From Streptococcaceae bacterium (GTDB lineage Bacteria > Bacillota > Bacilli > Lactobacillales > Streptococcaceae): DNA of 11,753 nucleotides. This document shows positions 1 through 6,735 of this stretch, piece by piece. The stretch lies in contig WREM01000017.1 of NCBI GenBank assembly GCA_009779335.1, positions 1-11,753 of the forward strand, read 5' to 3'. Every line of letters starts with the position of its first letter. The stretch's first letter is position 1. Position numbers and translations under genes: made by a program. The notes under the pieces are model-generated. The model saw only the letters and a program-made list of their open reading frames with translations. It was not told the origin of the DNA and searched no databases.

Positions 1-465
1 AATTCGTCTTGTAGCGTGCGAAACAAATGAATCAGAACTTGTAATTAAACCTATATGTGCCTCTGGGATTAATTTTTTGAGCTCAGAAATGAAATATTTA
101 CTGGACTCGTAATAAAGAGGTTGTCCAGCCATCTGACCATATTCATAGCCAAAAGCTGTCACATCAACATCATGATAGGCTAGTTCTTGAGCAATAACCA
201 CATCTCCAATACTCAAGCTCTTATCCAATCCTCCTGCAGAACCTGTATTGATGATGGCATCAATTTCAAATGCTTCTACTAAGAGTGTTACTGCAAGAGC
301 AGACATGACTTTCCCGATTCCTGATTGCACCAAGACCACCTCATGACGTCCAATAGTCCCCGTATGAAAGACAAAACCTTGACGTGTATGCTTGTTTGCA
401 CCTTCTAATGTTTCAATCAAGAGACGAAGTTCTTCGTCCATGGCTGTGATTATTCCTATCTTCAT
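1..465 (-). CDS. mtnN: 5'-methylthioadenosine/S-adenosylhomocysteine nucleosidase (Pfs/MtnN), 3'-truncated by window edge
   Basis: The enzyme cleaves adenine from methylthioadenosine and S-adenosylhomocysteine in the cytoplasm, feeding SAM recycling and, through S-ribosylhomocysteine, LuxS/AI-2 production. 155 residues are visible of a family length near 230. The protein opens MKIGIITAMDEE, placing the catalytic acid at Glu12 as in E. coli MTAN. NTGSAGGL (73-80) and YHDVDVTAFGYEYGQ (97-111) are family signatures. The second catalytic region (the VEME and SDxAD motifs) lies beyond the left edge. Residue 144 is Ser where E. coli has Gly in the SGD motif. The ATG at 465 follows a purine-rich AAAGGAAAG site. 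The gene lies 19 bp after macP, last in the visible glmU-NUDIX-macP-pfs series. Assignment is secure; truncation is due to the window only. Confidence 0.95.
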   Translation of the reverse strand, partial: MKIGIITAMDEELRLLIETLEGANKHTRQGFVFHTGTIGRHEVVLVQSGIGKVMSALAVTLLVEAFEIDAIINTGSAGGLDKSLSIGDVVIAQELAYHDVDVTAFGYEYGQMAGQPLYYESSKYFISELKKLIPEAHIGLITSSDSFVSHATRRI

Positions 466-484
466 GATTCTTTCCTTTTCTATA

Positions 485-784
485 TTATGACCTTCTTATC
501 GGTGTTCCGAAGTAATACCAAAAGAAGAGAACCAAGAGAAAGACGACAATGGTTATGATGGCAAATAACAAGCGATTGACAACTTTATCTCTTTCTTTGA
601 TTTTGGCATTTTCTATTCGACGACTTTTATAGACTGTTTTTTTTGATCTTTCTTTTTCTTTCTTGGCATATTTTTCAGATAGTTCTTGGTCATTTTCCAT
701 CTCATCTTGGATTCTTTTTTCCAAGTTTTCTCTGTCTTCACGAGCATGTTGCACCATATCATCTGTTAGGATTGGTCTAGCCAT
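485..784 (-). CDS. macP: MacP-like membrane-anchored cell wall synthase accessory protein
   Basis: A 99-residue single-pass protein. It has a hydrophilic, highly charged cytoplasmic part (1-69, acidic around 26-37, basic around 40-66), one membrane segment at about 70-91, and a short tail ending TPIRRS. The conserved start MARPILTDDM and the TVYKSRRIENAK stretch (50-61), together with the position between a NUDIX gene and pfs downstream of glmU, match the locus that encodes MacP in Streptococcus pneumoniae. There MacP activates the class A penicillin-binding protein PBP2a and is phosphorylated by StkP at Thr32. That function is knowledge of the pneumococcal protein; here it is inferred from position and sequence resemblance. 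No Thr occurs between residues 8 and 49. The start overlaps the NUDIX stop by 8 bp, suggesting translational coupling. Confidence 0.78.
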   Translation of the reverse strand: MARPILTDDMVQHAREDRENLEKRIQDEMENDQELSEKYAKKEKERSKKTVYKSRRIENAKIKERDKVVNRLLFAIITIVVFLLVLFFWYYFGTPIRRS

Positions 785-1355
785 TGTTTTTCTCCTTATC
801 TAATCCCTGCATTTCCCAATACCAGACTGCCATAATGGTTTTGGCATCTGCAATTTGCCCTTTGGCAATCATTGCTTTGGCTTGTTCAAGTGTGACTTGA
901 ATTTCTTCTAAGAATTCATCTGTATCTTTCGGTCTAGGATTCTCGACTTTGATTAATTCTTCCGTATAATAGAGGAAAGTCTTTTCACTTGTAAATCCCG
1001 GACTTACATAAAAAGGAACAATTTCTCTCAAATCATTCGTTGTATATCCTGTTTCCTCTTCTAATTCACGAAGAGCGGCTGCAGCCGTATCAGATATTTC
1101 TCCGACTTCCAATTTCCCTGCAGGAATTTCATAGATAAATTGTTCTAAGGCTTTACGATACTGCCCTACAAGTAACATCTTGTCGTCCAAAATAGGAGCA
1201 ACTGCTACACCTCCATTATGTAAAGCAATCTCACGACTTCCTCTATTGCCGTCAGGGAGACTGACCTCGTCTTTAACTACCTTGATAATATAACCATCAT
1301 ATATTTCCTGACGAGATAAGGTCTTTTCTTCAAATTTTTTAGGATTGAATGTCAT
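777..1355 (-). CDS. NUDIX hydrolase, ADP-ribose pyrophosphatase type
   Basis: Predicted to hydrolyse ADP-ribose to AMP and ribose 5-phosphate with divalent metal ions in the cytoplasm. The 192-residue length fits the family. The NUDIX box runs from Gly80 to Tyr104: GKLEVGE, then RELEEETGY, with metal-binding Glu residues at 97, 100 and 101. Pro119 lies 16 residues after the box glycine (Gly103), the position used to recognise the ADP-ribose pyrophosphatase subfamily. The spacing between Glu86 and Arg96 is nine residues, two more than the usual seven. The upstream N-terminal beta region (about 1-50) is typical of this subfamily. The ATG at 1355 follows GAGAGAAAAT, a modest ribosome site. The gene lies between glmU (55 bp away) and macP (8 bp overlap). 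Family is certain; substrate is inferred. Confidence 0.88.
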   Translation of the reverse strand: MTFNPKKFEEKTLSRQEIYDGYIIKVVKDEVSLPDGNRGSREIALHNGGVAVAPILDDKMLLVGQYRKALEQFIYEIPAGKLEVGEISDTAAAALRELEEETGYTTNDLREIVPFYVSPGFTSEKTFLYYTEELIKVENPRPKDTDEFLEEIQVTLEQAKAMIAKGQIADAKTIMAVWYWEMQGLDKEKNNG

Positions 1356-1380
1356 ATTTTCTCTCTCATGTCAAATAAAG

Positions 1381-1409
1381 CAAGAGCCTGTAAAGGCTCT
1401 GTCCTTATT
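1381..1409 (-). terminator. Hairpin between glmU and the NUDIX gene, possible leaky terminator
   Basis: AGAGCC (1383-1388) and GGCTCT (1395-1400) pair perfectly around a 6-nt loop. It starts 10 bp after the glmU stop. On the minus strand the stem is followed by TGCTTTATTT, a poor U-tract, so it probably attenuates rather than stops transcription into the downstream genes. An AT-rich outer arm (AAATAA with CTTATTT) could lengthen the stem with bulges. Confidence 0.5.
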
Positions 1410-1410
1410 T

Positions 1411-2787
1411 TTATTCTCCACGGTAATGTGGAAGTTTACTTGCCTGTCCTAATTTATCTACTTGACGGGCACGTCCGATAGAAATGGTTTCATCTGGCAC
1501 ATCTTTTGTAATTGTAGAACCTGCTGCTGTAAGTGCATTTTTACCTACAACAATCGGGGCAATCAGTGTTGATGAGCTTCCAATGAAAGCAAAATCATCA
1601 ATTTCTGTACGGTATTTATTTTGACCATCATAATTAACCGTAATTGTTCCCGCACCAAAGTTGACTTTTTCACCAACTGTTGCATTTCCAATATAGGTTA
1701 AATGACCTGCCTTTGTTCCTTTACCAAGTGTTGAATCTTTGACTTCGACAAAGTTTCCAACATGTACTTTCTCATGCAAGACTGTCCCCGGACGAAGATG
1801 AGCATAAGGCCCAACTGTTGAACCATTGTTCACCTTACTTGATTCAATGGTAGAGTTGTCAATCACAACATTTGAGCGAAGCTCTGAGTTTATAATCCGA
1901 CTTCCATTGGTGATGGTTACATTTTTACGAATGAAAGATTTCCCTTTAATCGTAACATTCCCCTCAATTAATGTCCCAGCTTGAATTTCTATATCTGCAT
2001 CAATAAAGGTACTTTCAGGGTCAATCAATGTCACTCCGTTAATCATGTGTTGCTTGTTAATACGAGCACGCATGGTTTTTTCTGCTTGTGCCAGAGCCAC
2101 ACGGTCATTCACGCCTAGACTTTCATCAAAGTCTTCTAAAGTATAAGCTGAAATTGTTTGATTAGTCTTTTTGAAAATTTCAATGACATCTGTCAAATAA
2201 TATTCCCCTTGAGCATTGTCTGTTGTAATATTAGCTAAAGCTTGAAACATGGCTTTATTATCAAAGATATATGTTCCTGTGTTAATTTCTTTGATGGTTT
2301 GTTCAGCCTCTGAAGCATCTTTTTGCTCTACAATTTTTTCTACTGAACCATCTGCACCACGCACAATACGTCCATACCCTGTTGGATTAGGAGCAATAGC
2401 AGTTAAAATTGTTGCTGTTGCCTGAGTTTGAAAATGATAATCAAAGAGAGCTTCTAGTGTTTGACCAGAAATCAAAGGCGTATCCCCTGCAATTACTAGT
2501 GTTGCCCCTTCTTCATTAGCCAATAACTCACTTGCCATACGCACAGCATGTCCAGTACCTAATTGCTCGATTTGCTTAACGTAATTCGTTCCTTGAGGTA
2601 AAGTATCAAGAACCATCTCAGCCTCATGACCCACGATAACTACTTCTTTTTCTGCCTTTACCACAGACACATGGCTCAAGACATGATCTAGCATTGATTT
2701 CCCTGAAACTTGATGTAAAACCTTTGGTAACGGGGATTTCATACGTGTCCCTTTACCTGCTGCTAAAATAATGGCAAATTTATTCAT
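1411..2787 (-). CDS. glmU: Bifunctional N-acetylglucosamine-1-phosphate uridyltransferase / glucosamine-1-phosphate acetyltransferase
   Basis: Makes UDP-GlcNAc for peptidoglycan and teichoic acids: the C-terminal domain acetylates GlcN-1-P with acetyl-CoA, and the N-terminal domain then transfers UMP from UTP. At 458 residues it is full length. The N-terminal nucleotidyltransferase domain (about 1-228) shows LAAGKGTRMKSPLPKVLH (8-25), QLGTGHA (75-81), GDTPL (101-105, metal-binding Asp102) and Asn227 as second metal ligand. The C-terminal left-handed beta-helix (about 250-445) shows hexapeptide repeats, the catalytic His362 in GHLTYIGN, and NFGAGTITVNYDG (376-388). The ATG at 2787 follows GGAG. 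It has its own promoter in the glmU-proC divergent gap and leads the NUDIX-macP-pfs series. No anomaly seen. Confidence 0.98.
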   Translation of the reverse strand: MNKFAIILAAGKGTRMKSPLPKVLHQVSGKSMLDHVLSHVSVVKAEKEVVIVGHEAEMVLDTLPQGTNYVKQIEQLGTGHAVRMASELLANEEGATLVIAGDTPLISGQTLEALFDYHFQTQATATILTAIAPNPTGYGRIVRGADGSVEKIVEQKDASEAEQTIKEINTGTYIFDNKAMFQALANITTDNAQGEYYLTDVIEIFKKTNQTISAYTLEDFDESLGVNDRVALAQAEKTMRARINKQHMINGVTLIDPESTFIDADIEIQAGTLIEGNVTIKGKSFIRKNVTITNGSRIINSELRSNVVIDNSTIESSKVNNGSTVGPYAHLRPGTVLHEKVHVGNFVEVKDSTLGKGTKAGHLTYIGNATVGEKVNFGAGTITVNYDGQNKYRTEIDDFAFIGSSSTLIAPIVVGKNALTAAGSTITKDVPDETISIGRARQVDKLGQASKLPHYRGE

Positions 2788-2822
2788 CTATCTTCTCCAG
2801 TTTCTTGTGTATTTCTAACCTA

Positions 2823-2850
2823 ATTATATCATATTTGTCAGTCTTGAAAA
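2823..2850 (-). promoter_or_regulatory. glmU promoter with extended -10
   Basis: On the minus strand, TATAAT (2823-2828) is preceded by TGA, giving an extended -10 (TGnTATAAT). Sixteen bases upstream, TTTTCA (2845-2850) is a weak -35 (4 of 6). It lies about 35 bp from the glmU start. Seen by consensus match only. Confidence 0.7.
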
Positions 2851-2879
2851 GAAAAAATAAGTCTTTTCAGGAGATATTA

Positions 2880-2888
2880 TGTTAGAAT
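2880..2888 (+). promoter_or_regulatory. proC promoter, extended -10 only
   Basis: TGTTAGAAT is an extended -10 (TGn plus TAGAAT, 2883-2888) with no good -35 at 16-18 bp. It is followed about 27 bp later by the GAGGGA ribosome site (2915-2920) and the proC ATG (2926). It lies in the same divergent gap as the glmU promoter, so the two start regions are separated by about 60 bp. Confidence 0.5.
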
Positions 2889-2925
2889 AAATCTATCAAA
2901 TTCATTAAATAAGTGAGGGAAAATC

Positions 2926-3717
2926 ATGAAAACAATCGGATTCATAGGTCTTGGAAAAATGGCAACTGCTATCATTTCAAGCCTTAATCAAACAGAAAAC
3001 AGAATCATCGTCTCAGGACGTGATGCTGAAAAGACACGTATTCAGGCAGAAAAATTAGGCATTCATGCCATTCACTCTCACCAAGAACTAGTCAAGACCT
3101 CTGACATCATTATCCTCGCTGTCAAACCTCAAATGATCTCTACAATCCTCTCTCAAATCACTGACTCACTAACTGCAGACAAAGTCCTTGTTTCTATCGC
3201 TGCTGGTCTGACCTTGGAAGATCTCTCTGATTTAATCAAAGACAGGGAGCAACCCCTCATCCGTGTCATGCCAAATATTAATGCACAAATCGGGCAATCA
3301 ACATCGGCTATGGTCTCTAATTCATTTGTCAGCCAAGAGAATCAAGACTTTGTCAAATCTATTTTCCTACAAGTCGGAACAGTCCACGACATCGCTGAAA
3401 AAGACTTCTCTGCCTTCACTGCTTTAGCTGGATCAAGCCCCGCCTATATTTATATGTTCATTGATGCACTTTCTCGTGCAGGTGTCTTACACGGTCTTCC
3501 TAAAGAAGAAGCCACTCGGATTGTGGCAGAGACTGTAAAAGCAAGTGCAGAAATGGTTTTAGAATCTGAAGAAAATCCTTGGTCACTCGTTGATAAAGTT
3601 TCCAGCCCGGCAGGTTCAACTGTTGCAGGTGTAGTTTCTCTTGAGCAAAACAAGTTCGTAGGAACTGTCATTGATGCCATTACAGCAACCATTGAAAAAG
3701 AAAAAAAGCTGAAATAA
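2926..3717 (+). CDS. proC: Pyrroline-5-carboxylate reductase
   Basis: Catalyses the last step of proline synthesis: NAD(P)H-dependent reduction of pyrroline-5-carboxylate to L-proline in the cytoplasm. The 263 residues match the family length. The N-terminal Rossmann fold has GFIGLGKMA (5-13) for nucleotide binding, followed by AVKPQ (65-69) and RVMPN (113-117). The C-terminal dimerisation and substrate domain carries GSSPAY (169-174) and the signature running FIDALSRAGVLHGLP (178-192), and ends with SSPAGSTVAGV (226-236). It is the only plus-strand gene here, has GAGGGA 5 nt before its ATG, and stands apart from any proBA genes, none of which are visible. Its stop codon sits in the loop of the terminator. 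Confidence 0.97.
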   Translation: MKTIGFIGLGKMATAIISSLNQTENRIIVSGRDAEKTRIQAEKLGIHAIHSHQELVKTSDIIILAVKPQMISTILSQITDSLTADKVLVSIAAGLTLEDLSDLIKDREQPLIRVMPNINAQIGQSTSAMVSNSFVSQENQDFVKSIFLQVGTVHDIAEKDFSAFTALAGSSPAYIYMFIDALSRAGVLHGLPKEEATRIVAETVKASAEMVLESEENPWSLVDKVSSPAGSTVAGVVSLEQNKFVGTVIDAITATIEKEKKLK

Positions 3718-3729
3718 TCCAGCTTTTTT
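3702..3729. terminator. Bidirectional intrinsic terminator between convergent proC and rpsO
   Basis: A 10-bp stem (3702-3711 with 3720-3729, AAAAAAGCTG against CAGCTTTTTT) encloses an 8-nt loop (3712-3719) that contains the proC TAA (3715-3717). On the plus strand it ends in a T-run followed by CTTTATT. On the minus strand it starts 5 bp after the rpsO stop and ends in TTTTTTTCTTTTTC. It therefore serves both genes. Confidence 0.92.
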
Positions 3730-3734
3730 CTTTA

Positions 3735-4004
3735 TTAACGACGCAATTCAAGTGCAGCGATAAGTTCACGGTAACGTTGTACATCTTTCTTACGTAGGTA
3801 ACCCAAGAGATTACGACGGTGTCCGATTTTTTTCATAAGTCCACGGTATGTTGCGTGGTCTTTTTTGTGTGTTTTGATGTGGTCATTAAGATGGTTAATG
3901 TCCCATGTCAACACAGCAATTTGAACTTCTGGAGAACCAGTGTCTCCGTCTTTACGTGCAAATTTTGCGATGATTTCTTGTTTTTTTTCTTTTGAAATTG
4001 CCAT
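3735..4004 (-). CDS. rpsO: 30S ribosomal protein S15
   Basis: Primary-binding protein of the 30S subunit platform; it binds 16S rRNA at the helix 20/21/22 junction. The 89 residues equal the standard bacterial length. Typical segments are GDTGSPEVQIAVLT (20-33), the HKKDHATYRGLMKKIGHRR region (46-64) that contacts rRNA, and LLGYLRKKDVQRYREL (66-81). The ATG at 4004 has a strong AAAGGAG site 8 nt upstream. It is transcribed alone from its own promoter behind pknB and ends at a strong terminator. In other bacteria S15 often represses its own mRNA; the approximately 85-nt leader here leaves room for this, but I could not recognise a known S15-binding fold. Confidence 0.98.
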   Translation of the reverse strand: MAISKEKKQEIIAKFARKDGDTGSPEVQIAVLTWDINHLNDHIKTHKKDHATYRGLMKKIGHRRNLLGYLRKKDVQRYRELIAALELRR

Positions 4005-4088
4005 GAGTTTTTCTCCTTTAATTATGATTGCTTAATCTGAGTATGAAGCTGGCAAAGCGTCAAACCAAGAATAAGTTGTTAAAAACTA
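4005..4088 (-). promoter_or_regulatory. rpsO 5' leader, about 84 nt
   Basis: The interval from the predicted transcription start to the rpsO ATG is unusually long for a small ribosomal protein gene. It includes the AAAGGAG ribosome site. An imperfect 19-nt hairpin (4073-4091, seven pairs with one A/A mismatch, 3-nt loop) lies at its very start. Autoregulation by S15 is an inference from other bacteria; no known leader class was recognised. Confidence 0.35.
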
Positions 4089-4095
4089 CTTTTCT

Positions 4096-4124
4096 ATCAT
4101 ACTATAATAAATAAAATTTATCAA
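4096..4124 (-). promoter_or_regulatory. rpsO promoter overlapping the end of pknB
   Basis: On the minus strand TTGATA (4119-4124, 5 of 6 to the -35 consensus), exactly 17 bp, then TATGAT (4096-4101, 5 of 6 to the -10 consensus). The -35 contains the pknB TGA stop (4121-4123). Predicted start is near 4089. Confidence 0.75.
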
Positions 4125-5932
4125 GAGCTAGATGGGGGAGTTGTTGAAGCGGGTGACGAGCTCATGCTTGGACTATTTGTATTAGCCGCTGGGCTTGACT
4201 CACTTGCTTGATATTGATAAACCGAGATAACGATTTGTGTCGTGCGTGGATCAAACTGTGTCCCCTGTTGAGGATTAACGTTTGCCACATACCCGTCTGC
4301 CTGTTGAACTTGAGTTTGTTGATAAATGACTGTGATATTGCTCTCAGGAACGCCAAGGTTAATCAACTGATTTTTTAAATCAGCAAGTTTCATGATACTG
4401 TTTGTTCCACTAGTGTATGTCGGCATAGTCACTTGACTGTCTGCAGGGCCTGTTGAAACTTCAAATACAATTTGAGCACTTCCGTTAAGGTCGAAATATT
4501 GCCCTTTACCGGGAGTTTGGTTAAGAATGGTACCCGCAGGTTGTGAGCTTTGAACATCTTTCTTAGTAATTTGATTATTAGAGACATTTTGGTTGACAAT
4601 CAAATCATCTACAGCATCTTTGTACATTTGCCCTACATAATCAGGCATCTTAATTGGGTTAGCCCCTTGAGATACAACGATATTGACACTTGTTCCTTCT
4701 TTTGTCGTACTATTTTGCTGTGGATCAGTGGAAATGACGTTATTAGTAGCCACAGTTGAATTTTGCTCATAGTCAATTTTCCCGACTTTAAGATGAGCAT
4801 CCTTAATTTTTGCTTCTGCTTGTGTCAATGTCATTCCTGTTACATTAGGCATTTTGACATTACTTGGAGACACGATGAGGTAGGCTAGAAAACCTACAAG
4901 GAGCAATCCTAGAATAATCAAAGTGGCAATGAGCCCTCTTCGTTTCTTTTTCTTAGGTTGATTAGTTTCATTCTTTGGTTCAGCTTCATCTGTAAAGACG
5001 GGTTTGATTAGATTTTTCGTGTCATGCGGATCAATCAATTGTTTCTGCATGACTTGTGTGATGTTTTTATCTTTATCAAAGATAACTTTTTGTTCACCCC
5101 TGCGATCAAGGCTTAAAGCAGTTCCAATATCACGAAGCATTTCATTAATGTCTGCATACCGATACCTGACATCTTTTGCAGTTGCTTTTATAGAAACATT
5201 TTCAAGTGCTTGGGGAACATTTTTATTAATGTTAATAATACTTGGTAAATTTTCTTGGAAGTGTTTAAGTGCAATGGCTACAGCAGAATCTCCATCAAAA
5301 GGAATTTGACCTGTCAGGAGTTCAAATAATATAATCCCAATCGCATAGATATCTGACTGTACAGTTGCATCAGCTCCACGAGCTTGCTCAGGCGAGAGAT
5401 AATGTACAGAGCCAAACATGGTGTTCGTTTGTGTGAGACTGGCTTCAGTCAATGCCTTTGCAATACCAAAGTCTGTGATTTTAACCGTTCCATCTGCGAC
5501 AATCAACACATTCTGTGGCTTCAAATCTCGATGAATGATTCCTTTTGAATGTGCAGCCTGCATACCAGCTAAAATTTGAGTAGTAATTGAAACTGCTTCT
5601 TCATTACTCAGCGGTGCATGTTCTTTAATGTACTGCTTTAAGGTCAAGCCATCCACAAATTCCATGACGATATATTGTTGATTTTCATACTCTCCAACAT
5701 CCGAAATAGAAACGATATTGGGATGAGAGATTTCTGACATTGAATAGGCTTCACGCTGGAAACGAGCAATTGCAATCGCATCGTTTTCAAAGTTAGAACG
5801 CAAAACTTTAATGGCTACAGGTCGATCACCGAGGAAGGTATCCTCCCCACGATAGACATTGGCCATTCCTCCACGCCCTATATCTCCAACGATTTTATAA
5901 CGTTCGGCAAAGATTTTTCCCATTTGGATCAT
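4121..5932 (-). CDS. pknB: Membrane Ser/Thr protein kinase with three PASTA domains (PknB/StkP/PrkC family)
   Basis: Transmembrane kinase that senses peptidoglycan or its precursors through PASTA repeats and phosphorylates division and wall-synthesis proteins. 603 residues. The cytoplasmic kinase domain (about 12-272) is intact: GRGGMANVY loop (19-27), Lys42, Glu61, HRD (134-136), DFG (154-156), activation-loop Thr162/167/169/171 and SPE (180-182). A juxtamembrane region with a KKKKRR patch precedes one membrane segment (about 333-354). PASTA repeats start near 358 (VKMPNVTG), 427 (IKMPDYVG) and 501 (VTMPTYTS). A Ser/Thr/Pro-rich tail of about 27 residues ends the protein. The ATG overlaps the pppL stop (ATGA) and has GGAGG 7 nt upstream, which favours it over Met4. 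Pneumococcal StkP has four PASTA repeats. Confidence 0.96.
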   Translation of the reverse strand: MIQMGKIFAERYKIVGDIGRGGMANVYRGEDTFLGDRPVAIKVLRSNFENDAIAIARFQREAYSMSEISHPNIVSISDVGEYENQQYIVMEFVDGLTLKQYIKEHAPLSNEEAVSITTQILAGMQAAHSKGIIHRDLKPQNVLIVADGTVKITDFGIAKALTEASLTQTNTMFGSVHYLSPEQARGADATVQSDIYAIGIILFELLTGQIPFDGDSAVAIALKHFQENLPSIININKNVPQALENVSIKATAKDVRYRYADINEMLRDIGTALSLDRRGEQKVIFDKDKNITQVMQKQLIDPHDTKNLIKPVFTDEAEPKNETNQPKKKKRRGLIATLIILGLLLVGFLAYLIVSPSNVKMPNVTGMTLTQAEAKIKDAHLKVGKIDYEQNSTVATNNVISTDPQQNSTTKEGTSVNIVVSQGANPIKMPDYVGQMYKDAVDDLIVNQNVSNNQITKKDVQSSQPAGTILNQTPGKGQYFDLNGSAQIVFEVSTGPADSQVTMPTYTSGTNSIMKLADLKNQLINLGVPESNITVIYQQTQVQQADGYVANVNPQQGTQFDPRTTQIVISVYQYQASESSPAANTNSPSMSSSPASTTPPSSS

Positions 5933-6717
5933 AAGTTCACCTCCCCGTTATCATCTGGAGTCTCCGGTTGAGATTGAACAGGACCATCAAAATGAACCAA
6001 GACAACTGTAATATTATCTTTCCCACCTTGTTCATTAGCTCTATCAATTAATGTTTGTGTCTTTTCCTCAATGGTCTGATCTGATGAAATAATTTCAAAA
6101 ATTTCATCATCAGAAAGCATATTAGTCAAACCATCTGAATTCATTAAAATATAGTCCCCTTCTTGAATATCAAGGGTATTTATATCTGCCGTTACTTCTG
6201 CCGTTTGTCCAAGCGAGCGGGTAATGATATTTTTATTGGGATGTGTGTCTGCTTCTTCTGCAGTAATTTGACCTGCACTCAGCAGTTCTTGAACTAAGGA
6301 ATGATCTGTAGTAATTTGACTGAGCTTGCCCTCACGCAAAAGATACGTACGACTATCCCCAACGTGTGCTGTAATTAGATTTTTTCCATGTACAGCGACA
6401 GCTTCGATGGTTGTCCCCATTCCTTTGTATTCTTCTAATTTCCCGAGGCTAGAAATATTCTCATTTTCATTTCTGATTTGATTGCGTAACCAAACTTCTA
6501 TTGTTTCAATAGATGTTGTCTCATCAAAAAATGACTCTTCCCAGAATTTTCCCAAGTCTTCAACCGTGAGTTTGCTGGCAATGTTTCCTGCCTTATGTCC
6601 ACCCATACCATCTGCAAGTAAAAACAAACGGTAACCTGCACGATTGATAAATGTAAAAGCGTAATCTTGATTGGTCTCACGTTTAGCACCAATATCAGAT
6701 AAAATACTAAATTCCAC
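5929..6717 (-). CDS. pppL: PP2C-type Ser/Thr protein phosphatase (PppL/PhpP/PrpC)
   Basis: Cytoplasmic Mn/Mg-dependent phosphatase that reverses PknB phosphorylation of the kinase and its targets. The 262 residues carry the standard bacterial PP2C motifs: RETNQD (13-18), metal-binding Asp36 in DGMGGH, GMGTT (99-103), HVGDSR (118-123), Asp195 in SDGLTN, and Asp234 in GGKDN. An acidic, proline-containing C-terminal tail (about 245-262) lies beyond the core fold. The start is GTG at 6717, with AAAGGAG 5 nt upstream; no better start is visible. It is 18 bp after rsmB and overlaps pknB by 4 bp (ATGA), the usual arrangement that keeps kinase and phosphatase in step. Confidence 0.96.
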   Translation of the reverse strand: MEFSILSDIGAKRETNQDYAFTFINRAGYRLFLLADGMGGHKAGNIASKLTVEDLGKFWEESFFDETTSIETIEVWLRNQIRNENENISSLGKLEEYKGMGTTIEAVAVHGKNLITAHVGDSRTYLLREGKLSQITTDHSLVQELLSAGQITAEEADTHPNKNIITRSLGQTAEVTADINTLDIQEGDYILMNSDGLTNMLSDDEIFEIISSDQTIEEKTQTLIDRANEQGGKDNITVVLVHFDGPVQSQPETPDDNGEVNL

Positions 6718-6735
6718 TTTTTCTCCTTTAGCTTG

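Noticed and set aside
2835..2863. TTGTCA (2835-2840) as a proC -35 box
   Set aside because: The hexamer 17 bp downstream is TAAGTC, not a -10; the extended -10 at 2880-2888 fits better.
3450..3692. Minus-strand open frame of 80 codons inside proC
   Set aside because: Antisense shadow of proC, which has complete family motifs; no ribosome site or recognisable domain.
4550..4759. Plus-strand open frame opposite the PASTA region of pknB
   Set aside because: Antisense shadow with no initiation signal or domain.
5004..5309. Plus-strand open frame of 101 codons opposite pknB
   Set aside because: Lies opposite the kinase domain end and juxtamembrane region; the Cys/Ser/Phe-rich composition reflects reverse-complement coding and has no family resemblance.
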